64,000 nt of DNA from Hydractinia symbiolongicarpus. Its lineage: Eukaryota; Cnidaria; Hydrozoa; Anthoathecata; Hydractiniidae. Numbering within the stretch: the stretch's first letter is position 1; every line of letters begins with the position of its first letter. Position numbers and translations under genes: made by a program. Where the stretch lies: the NCBI RefSeq assembly GCF_029227915.1, contig NC_079882.1:13722501-13786500 (forward strand). Reading direction: 5' to 3'. Under the pieces are notes generated by a model, which was not told where the DNA came from, did not search any database, and worked only from the letters and a program-made list of their open reading frames with translations. Of this stretch, positions 55,865-64,000 are shown one piece after another.

Positions 55865-57499
55865 ATATTCTCATTGCCTTTAGAGGTTTCTTTCTGATGA
55901 ATGCAATGTTGATAGTAGATAATAGATAGTATATTGGGTCTTAGACGGGGTTTGGCGCGGTTTTTATGTGACTTCGGCTTGATTTTGTTGTGGCTTTAGT
56001 TTTGCTTTACCGTTTGAGTATCAGAGCTTTAGCATGGTTTTTATGTGGGTCTAGCGTGACTGTTCCTTCACTTTCACATGATTTAACTTGGTTTTAGTGT
56101 GGCTTTAAGGCTTTAATTCTGTATAAAGTGTGCTACAAGCGAAAGTGTGCTACAAGCAGTAGATGATTTGCACATCATTCGCCCTTCTATTTCTAGTACA
56201 TCAACTCTGAGACTATTAACTTTGATACTAACCTAACAGATTGCTTTAGCTAGGATATCAGGAAGTAGTATTAGATTTTAGGCATTGAATTTACAAAAAT
56301 GCATCAATAAGATAAGATAAGATTCGTTTTTTTATTTAGTTTACATATTAAAATTACAAAGCACCTTGCAAAAGAATCTCATTTTCTCAAGTGTTATTTT
56401 TCAATGTATTTTTTCTTGTCCCAACTCTCAAAATAGTTAATTATGTCTACCATGATTTCTCCTAATATTTTTGTACATCCTGGTCACAGTTAGTTCTATT
56501 ACACTACAATCCACGATTGAGAATTTGTCTGTTATTGGCTTTTTGTTCTTACTGGGCAAACAGCATCACTTGGCAAGTGTCTGCAAAGTTTTACTTTGGT
56601 GGGGCTGCAGGCCGAGTAACTAATGTTAAAGTTGTGCTATGCACTTTTCACAATGTCTGCATTATAAAACAATTCACTCCACTACCTGGAAATATATGAA
56701 AAAACATGGAATTGGGGCATGCTGACGTCAGCAAATATTAGTATTTGGAGATTGTCGATGTCAACATATAAAGGGTTGTGGAGCGGGAAGAGGTCCCCTA
56801 TGTTCGCAAGTGAAAAATTTCAAAGCAATTTACAAGTCCTTGTTCTTTATACAATGGGAGTGGAGGTGCAGAGCACGTATGTTCCGTACAAGCTATTAAA
56901 AATCGTACATCTATTATAAACGCATTCGTTTTCTCGCAAGTGGTAACAGCATACAACATGTTGCAAGAAACTGTGTATAGAAACATTACCAAGAGGTTTT
57001 ATCTACATAATTGCTTCTGTCCGTCTTCCATGTTTTTGGTTTAAGATCTATTAAATTTTTTTTCTTTTTAAAAAAAAGTCTTTCATTAAAGTTAATTTGT
57101 TTGTTTCACCTCTATATCATATATATTAAACCAAAACGTTCTTATTTGCTTGTGGTTGTGATCAATGTAATCCACCCTCTTTCCAAAGCTGAGTTAGAAG
57201 GGCTGAGCAGTTAATGGTTGGGGTTGTGCTATATTTAGGGGCGGAGAGTGGGGCTAAAATTTATGTTTGGATCTAAAACCCCCCTACATACTGGGATAGA
57301 ACGGAACATCCCAGGTTTTATGACTTATCACTGATTTTTCAGTGAAAAATTCATTTGAAAAATCATAAAATATAGAAAAACATCAATTGATTTATTCTTA
57401 GTAGCCATTAAGTCCCACTGCCACAGACCTATTTTGTGAAAATTATTGTTTTCCTTTAAGTTTCTGAAAAAATTATTTCTTTTCTGTTACCTTTTTAGA
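55865..57499. other. No gene recognised
   Basis: Mixed AT-rich DNA with GATAAGATAAGAT short repeats at about 56310 and scattered short ORFs. No domain or splice structure seen. Confidence 0.4.
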
Positions 57500-57645
57500 T
57501 GTTACGGCATGATGTCAATGCATTAGACTGTGGTCAATGCGTTTAAAAGATTAGTGAAGCCATTGCATTGCACTAGTTTAAGGCCAAATAACTTGGCAAT
57601 GAGTGGAAATAACTGACATCATCTTTTGTGTGGGTAATTAGGGGC
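57500..57645. repeat. Dispersed repeat, copy B (partner at 1463-1590)
   Basis: TTACGGCATGATGTCAAT, GTGAAGCCATTGCATTGC, ATAACTTGGCAATG and TGTGTGGGTAATTAGGGG match the left-end copy in order and orientation. Direct flanks differ. Confidence 0.6.
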
Positions 57646-58625
57646 CACCTGGAACCAAAATGGGGCCAATTTCCTAAAGCTGGATCAACCCACCCATTAT
57701 GGAACAATTCAGATGATGACGTCATTAAAAAACTCTTAAACCCCTATATATCTCTTTAACTGTGAAAAGCACATGATTCTGTGCAATTTCTTGATCAGCA
57801 CAATAGAGGCGATGAGTAAACAAATATATAAAAAACATTTTTCCATATTTGGACAGGTTATTGCTGACGTCATCGAAACTCAAATTGCGTTTCTTTTCCC
57901 TTGTTCTTCTGGTTAAGTGGATTTTTCCACTAGCTTTATCGACTAGCTTCTATAATATTCCAGTCCGATTTTGTGCTGAGGTATGTAAAAAATAGTAAAT
58001 TTTTAATGCTTCTGGACAGAATGTTACCAATATTTTTTTCTATAGGCAAACAACTTTTCAAGTTTTGAAATTTAGTTATATTAATAATCATTAAAAAATA
58101 ATAGTGTATACAACAAAAAGAATTTTTGAGAAGCCTTTTTTTAACCTAAGAAAGCGTTTTTTTTACTAAGCTTGTATTACAATCTCCTGGTTTTCCTTTG
58201 GGATTTTATCTACGCAAGGATGTTGGCTGAGTTACAATAATGTAGTTTCAACCCTAAAATACACATACAAAATAGGAATTACGATCTTTACGTTACATAT
58301 GTTGTTATTTTCCTGACCTTTTGATAGTACTAACTTTTTTCTGTTACGCAAGGGTGACAATAAATGCTTTTTAAATGATGCCTAAAGGTTGATTAATTAA
58401 AGGAAATAAAATTCCAATTCCTTTTCTTTTTTTGTTTTACCTAATTATTATTTTTGATATTCTCTGTATTTTTTGGAAGGAGACTAATTTGACTAATTCA
58501 TTGTTATCATGGCGGCAAAACAAATCTGATTATACAAAACCTATTTATACTCCAGGCCTCTTTTCTGTTTTTTGTTTTATTTTTACCACAGATATGTCCA
58601 CAGAAAAATACGGATTTCAATCTGA
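57646..58625. other. No gene recognised; upstream of myotubularin exons
   Basis: Contains TGACGTCAT sites at about 57717 and 57866 and AT-rich DNA. The missing first exon of the myotubularin gene should be here or further left, but no convincing start exon was found. Confidence 0.35.
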
Positions 58626-59083
58626 CAGGGTGACCACTCCTCCTTAAATTCCTTGAATAACCTTAACCTAAAAAAATCTCCTTAAAAGTACTTAAATATA
58701 CTTAAAAAAATCGAAATTTTAGCTATTCTCCTTATTTTCTCCTTATTTCTTAATTTTTCTGATCGTAACTTTTTTGGAAATGTGTTCATGGATTGTTTAT
58801 CGCCAGTCACAAGACAAATTTCTCTGTTACCTAAAATCCTATATTTTCTATCTTTCAGGGCATAATTTATGTATATTTGTATAATATGTATAATTTTCTT
58901 ATCATAGAACATAGTATGTAACATTAAAGATAAAGAACTAAAATTGGTTTTCTCCTTAATTATCCTTATTTTTTTATATTTTTATTCTTGTTCACAGCAA
59001 AATATCCTTAAAAATGTCAATTTGTCTCCTCAATTCTCCTTAATATCCTTACTTTTGTTCTCCTTTTATTAGTGGCCACCCTG
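58626..59083. mobile_element. 458-bp MITE with CAGGGTGACCACT ends and TCTGA duplication
   Basis: Starts CAGGGTGACCACT, ends AGTGGCCACCCTG. TCTGA directly repeats at 58621-58625 and 59084-59088. The interior is rich in CTCCTTA on one arm. No ORF. It lies 68 bp before the first mapped myotubularin exon. Superfamily not assigned; a 5-bp duplication is unusual for hAT. Confidence 0.8.
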
Positions 59084-59151
59084 TCTGATAGCTTATTCAA
59101 AATTTTAAGAGGTTTACTATCCATATTTGCAAATTTGTATATTGTCCTTAG

Positions 59152-62100
59152 GTAGATAATGTGAAACTTGTTGATTCTGCAACAGATGCCAAGGGTGTTA
59201 CTGGCACACTACACCTAACTGCAACACATGTTATTTTTATTGATCCTCATGGAGCTAAGGAAACCTGGGTAGGTATTACCCCAATTTTCTACATTATTGT
59301 GTGATAAAGCCCTTAATTGCAATGAAGTTAACACAGTTTGATTACTTGTGAAAGCTAAGGTACAAGTTGTTGGTTGATAGATGAATATACATAAAGTTTA
59401 CTAATTTCTTGAATTTATTTAAAAAAAAACAGGTCCAATAATCCATACTGTTTATTTTGGGCATTACCTGATGATATTGACCTTTCTCAACATATAACCC
59501 TTGCAAGGTTGAGCAATACTTTTTACATCAGTCAATATTCTCCAACAATGCCCTCATAAACAGTTGGTATAATAAACAGTTGGTATAATAAACAGTTGGT
59601 ATAGGCTTAGAAATACAATTCCAGCAAATCATGAAAAAACGAACGTGAAGATCCACCCTTCATCTATCCGTCAGATCATATATCATTTCCTGAGTGTATA
59701 AAACTTTAACAGCAAGTAAAATACTTCAGATGTTATTCCTTAGATACTACACAGTCACATTGCAGAAGCTGAGAGACTGCCAATTACTGCTCGAGGCTCA
59801 TCAATTAAAATCAAAACCAAAACCTTTCGAGATGTCACATTTATAATCACAAGAGAAAGAGAGTGTGCTGATGTTTTTGATACTATTATTCAACTTTCAA
59901 ATCCTGGTATGTTGCTCCCTAAAGAGCACTTTTTTTTGCAATTTTAGATACAGTATTTGCTTTTCATTGTCACTGAAATTTATCTTGTTTATTAAGCATT
60001 AATTATTTAGAATTAGAAGTATTAGGCAGCACATCAAACATTTTGGTACAAGCAATTATAATCGGATACCAACTTTTGTGTGCAATTAACGAAATGAGAC
60101 GCTATGAGACTAGTTTTAAGTACATGTTTTTTTCTGGGCACATTTTTTTAACAGAGCTTGTTAGCTTATCTTTTTCTTTTTTTCTTGTTGTCTTATCTCG
60201 TCAAAAATGCACTAATGATCTTTACTTTATACGTCGACACTGGTATTTTACAAAGCATAGAAAAGAAACCTAGTTATAAAGCTTTATATTTTGTGTAATT
60301 TTTAGCTCATAAGATGAGCTTTTGGTTTCCAGATTTACCTGTTGTTCGTTTTTTACAGAGCATGGTATGGCCACTAATTGTATATTTGTGCTTTAATCAA
60401 TAATATTCCATTTCACACCTCACAAACTTTGGGTACTTTGAATCAGGGTAATATTAAATTCATTGCACCATCAAAAGCTCTTGGCTTGTGAGAAATTGTA
60501 CCGTTTTTCAGTTTTGCAGGATCGCTATACCTAAAGTCTCACAAATAACCTAAAAACTCAACACCCTCCTGAATTCTCCTAAGTAAAATAAAATGTAGAC
60601 TCTAATTATAATTTCCTCCTAAAATCTCTTGAATGACATACAGTTTTTTTCAAATAGTTATATGTGCATTTTATGTGAGGAAAAATTGAGCATATGTTTA
60701 TCTTGCAACAGGACTGATAATTTACATAGTTACTTCCATTTGAAATAAACAGCGTCTCTGGTATTTAACAAAGAAAACGCTTGATTAGTAGTAACTCCTT
60801 ATTTTCTCTTAAAATTTGATCCTGAAAACCCTGTTTTGACACCCAGTTAATGACTTTAAGGTATATGCTTTATGTTTATAGCTATATATTTTTAGCTGTA
60901 GCTATATAATATATTTATTTCAATAGCAATTATCAAATCAACAAATTGCTTTTAAGATTGACCAGTAAGCTAGCTGGCTAAGTATAGTTAGATGATATAT
61001 AGCTGTTTTTCTAGCTGAAAATGAGTACAGTTGGTTAACACTAATAGCAACAGTTTACTAGCTAGTAAATTCTTTATATACATCTCAATTACACAAATTA
61101 AATAAATTATTCAAGTGAGATTTCGGGTTGGTTGAATCAGAAATTTTTCTCCTGGTTGGCAAAATATCCTGATTGATGGAAAGAATTTCTTTCAAACAGG
61201 GACATGTGTTTTGTTTCGGAAACAAATAGTTTTTATCAGCTCCATGGTCACTTTAAAATGTAAGTGGCAAGAAAATTTATTTTCAGTTCAAATTATACTT
61301 GATTCTGAAACTTGCTACTCAAAACAATATACGGTCTGAAGGAGTTTAACAGTGCCTTGTTGCCATGCAAAATGAAAATTAACATGTTCAATGTGACAAA
61401 ATGATATGTGGCAATTTCTGTTTTTTACGATATGCCAATGTTATAAAATTTATTGATAAAATATTAACTAGTCCGTGTTGTAAGAAGGGTTAAGTACCAC
61501 ACATAATGGGACAATTTTCTGTCAGCGCCAAAAAGTAGGCTAACCATCGGGCTTTCATAAAATGTATGGTAAATACGGTCTACCTAGAGGGTGAGTGCTC
61601 CATTATAATGTCGTATTTCTAGTATAAGACTTGCTGACTTTTATAGAAAACTAGTCGTTATTGGCCCGTGGATAAATCCATGGGTTTGCCAATCCTTTAT
61701 TTACCACATTTTGTGTATCTCACTACTGTGGTAACATTTTGCGTGACTGACGTATACGGGCATTATAACATAGAGAGCACACATCTGCTTTGATTAGCAA
61801 AGATTCCACATAAGTACTATAACAGCTTGAAGGTTGAAGCTTATCATATATTTGGGATCACTTTCCTCCACCAAGACAAAAACATTACTTTTTGGACATT
61901 TTCAAAACAATATTACAGAAAAAGTAAGAGGGTGTACCTGAAGGGTTTGTGCAGTAGAGCAGTCCCTTGTGGATGTTCTGTCATATTTCTAGTAAAGGCT
62001 ATGGACTTTTATAGATGATTACCAGTCTGCTTTGGTATTTTTAAAGCAAGAATAAGGTTACCAATCAATACTGTAAGAACCTAGGATGGGGCATATCATA

Positions 62101-63990
62101 TATTTCGGCTCTTTAATCACTGGTTTTCACATAGATAATGAATAATATAAAATAAAATATCCTAATAGGAGAATTTTTCTGGTACAGAATTAATTGCTGT
62201 TTTTGTCTGCATGGGAATAGTGAACAAACATGTAGTCGACAAAAATCAGCAATGAACAGTTTTGTTAGATATTATAGTGCTAAGTCATAGCCAATTGAAA
62301 TACAGTTTAATTAACTGGTGAAATGACTAATGGTGAAGCACCTTTATAAAAGAAAAACGTAGTTAAATTCCTGTATTTTTAAGGAAGCTTTTGAAATTGT
62401 AAGTAAATATATGACCTGTACATTCAAAATTGAATTACGCTATTACACACACGCAGCCAATTTTTTCGGCATGTTTTTCGAGAAAAATTTACAAAAAAAA
62501 AAAAAATATGAGCCACTCATGTCGAAACAATAACTTCCTTGAAAAGGCTTGATAAATCAAGTCCTTTTATGTTTTTTGACCACGATTGTACTTTAGCACA
62601 GTTTCTGTGAAATTTTAAAAAATATTTTAACTAAAAATTACTATTTTTAGTTAAAGTTTAAGTTGAAATTAAATTTGAAAAAATGGAAAGCTAATTAAAG
62701 TAATAATTTTTATAGTGAAAATCGAAGACTTGTTTGCCTTTCATTACCATGCGCCAGAAGAATTAACCAAAATTGCGGGATGGTCCCTTTATGATGCACA
62801 AACTGAATTTCGTCGCATGGAAGTGCCGCAACATTTATGGATGCTCACCAAATTGAATAATGAATATAAAGTAAGATAATCTCTATAATAACAGAAAACT
62901 GCTCTGACGGAAGCATTAAATGCGTCAAAATAAATATTTCTTTTCAGTTGTGTGGAACTTATCCACGTGATCTGTACTTACCAACATCCGTTTCAAATGA
63001 CGTCATAACCAAAAGCGCACAGTTTCGAAGTAAAGGTCGCCTGCCTGCTTTATCATATTATTGCAAGGCTACTGAGGTAGAATGCATTTGTTTAAGCTGT
63101 TATGCGGTATATCGGTAAGAAACATACAGGCGTCAAATTTTTGTTTTAGACAGCCATTTGCAGATGTGCTCAACCAATGGCTGGATTGAACAACAGATGT
63201 ACCGAAGATGAACAGTTACTGCAAGCTATTATTACCTCCACACCTGGCTCTTCACGAATGTATATTGTGGACACTAGACCAAAGGTATTTATTTTTTTAT
63301 AATCTCAACTGTTTTCTTTGTGATTAAAAAGAATGCTAACATTTTGACATTTAGATAAACGCAATGGCGAATAGAGCTGCAGGTAAAGGATACGAAAATG
63401 TAGCAAACTATGAAAACGTTGACTTCCATTTTATCGGCATTGAGAATATTCATGTGATGCGGCAAAGTTTACAAAAAATGATTGAAGGTAAATATATTTG
63501 ATCTTTATTTTTGCTTTATTGTTGCTTAATGTCCCGTTAATGAAGTATCAAATGTGTAAAATGGTGGCAATCAAATTGGCAGATTTCGGTATATATCACA
63601 AATGATGCTGTTCTGAAGAGGCTTCTTAATTAATAAGACGCGGTATCTGTATATATTATTTTTTATCAAAGTATGTATGATCTACAGCTTCTTATTATTG
63701 CAGACTGATCTAAGATTTTTTTTCACTACTTTCTAACAAGATGGAAATTTAAGCAATCGCGCTATATCAGAACTAGAGAAAAACTTGAGTTATACACCCC
63801 TTTATGATCAAAAGCGACAAATAGCGTATTAAATTGAGCATTTTTGATATTAATACATATTTCATTCCTTCCAGTTTTTGACGTGCCTACAAAGGAATTG
63901 ACAATGTCAACATATTTACGCGGTCTGGAAGACTCAGGATGGTTAAAGCATATAAAAGCTGTTATGGACACGTCTTTATTTATTGCAAAG
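59152..63990 (+). CDS. MTMR6/7/8-like: Myotubularin-related phosphatase (MTMR6/7/8 group), both ends open
   Basis: Lipid 3-phosphatase acting on PI3P and PI(3,5)P2 on endosomal membranes. Exons: 59152-59268, 59744-59906, 62716-62870, 62948-63076, 63150-63284, 63355-63487, 63875-63990. All have GT/AG borders and keep frame. The first two encode the PH-GRAM domain (GVTGTLHLTATHVIFIDPHG; FRDVTFIITRERECADVFD). Then FAFHYHAPEELTKIAGWSLY, GTYPRDLYLP, FRSKGRLPALSYYCKATETA, MYIVDTRPKINAMANRAAGK, GIENIHVMRQSLQKMIE and WLKHIKAVMDTSLFIAK follow, all in the order of human MTMR6. The CX5R catalytic loop must lie in the next exon, beyond the right edge. The extreme N-terminal exon was not found. Confidence 0.94.
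59907..62715. other. Large myotubularin intron
   Basis: 2.8 kb intron without nested gene. CTCCTGAATTCTCCTAAG-like patches at 60560-60610 resemble the MITE at 58626. A roughly 40-bp motif (TCATATTTCTAGTA, GACTTTTATAGA) occurs at about 61610 and about 61980, an old duplication. Confidence 0.5.
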
Positions 63991-64000
63991 GTAACCACTT

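Noticed and set aside
58592-58640. First exon of the myotubularin gene (MSTEKYGFQSDR)
   Set aside because: The reading runs into the MITE that starts at 58626, and its apparent donor GTGACC is part of the MITE terminus.
1-64000. CRISPR array, bacterial operons or Shine-Dalgarno-based genes
   Set aside because: The window is intron-bearing animal DNA; the only tandem array is the 181-bp satellite, without spacers.

Overview
The window is AT-rich animal DNA with spliced genes, TTAGGG-type telomere-like sequence and very many transposable elements. The two host genes, the repertoire of DIRS-like, piggyBac, Tc1-like and LINE elements, and above all the Polinton/Maverick gene set with its YVPDQF-repeat protein suggest a cnidarian, probably a hydrozoan. 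That placement is an inference from family resemblance, not a search.

Host genes. (1) A ClC-3/4/5-type chloride/proton exchanger lies on the minus strand. Nine contiguous exons could be mapped, from about 21922 down to 5087, ending at the GXFXP filter motif; the C-terminal CBS-domain exons are outside the window. Its introns are stuffed with transposons: a Tc1-like element (13092-19603) fills one intron almost completely, and a piggyBac element with perfect TTAA target sites (6462-8793) and a 1.86 kb TIR element with TTA target sites (9693-11547) sit in another. (2) A myotubularin-related phosphatase (MTMR6/7/8 group) lies on the plus strand from 59152 to beyond the right edge. Seven exons are mapped, covering the PH-GRAM domain and the start of the phosphatase domain.

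Central block, about 24370-42350. This is a Polinton/Maverick assemblage with higher GC than its surroundings. The left copy carries, from left to right: the YVPDQF-repeat gene, a zinc-ribbon peptide, an SSB-like protein, a SAP/Rho-N-like protein, a hydrophobic helical protein, a penton-like candidate, a conserved Polinton protein, a Gly-rich membrane protein, the double-jelly-roll major capsid protein, a small coiled-coil/TM protein, the retroviral-type integrase, an unknown protein, the A32-like packaging ATPase, two small proteins and the N-terminal part of protein-primed PolB. Most are decayed by frameshifts and stops. PolB breaks off at about 36031. A satellite of about 22 units of roughly 181 bp follows (36270-40393), and then a second, inverted PolB N-terminal half (42040 to 40394) ending in a terminal region at 42041-42350. 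No adenain-like protease was found.

The most interesting signals here are an AATAAA box sitting directly at the start codon of 12 Polinton-type genes on both strands, and a 26-bp perfect palindrome that contains the start codons of two divergent genes.

Other regions. 1-1338: DIRS-like retrotransposon tail. 3054-4195: a 1.14 kb non-autonomous element with 152-bp TIRs, whose only recognised gene is the Polinton YVPDQF-repeat gene. 21934-23784: a 1.85 kb TIR element touching the first mapped ClC exon. 42500-43300: an intron-containing gene fragment. 44196-48176: a TIR element encoding an rve-type transposase fused to a RING-like finger. 50327-51640: a MITE and nested LINE fragments. 52683-54403: a DDE-transposase-like pseudogene. 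55466-55864: fragments of a further Polinton. 58626-59083: a MITE just upstream of the myotubularin exons.
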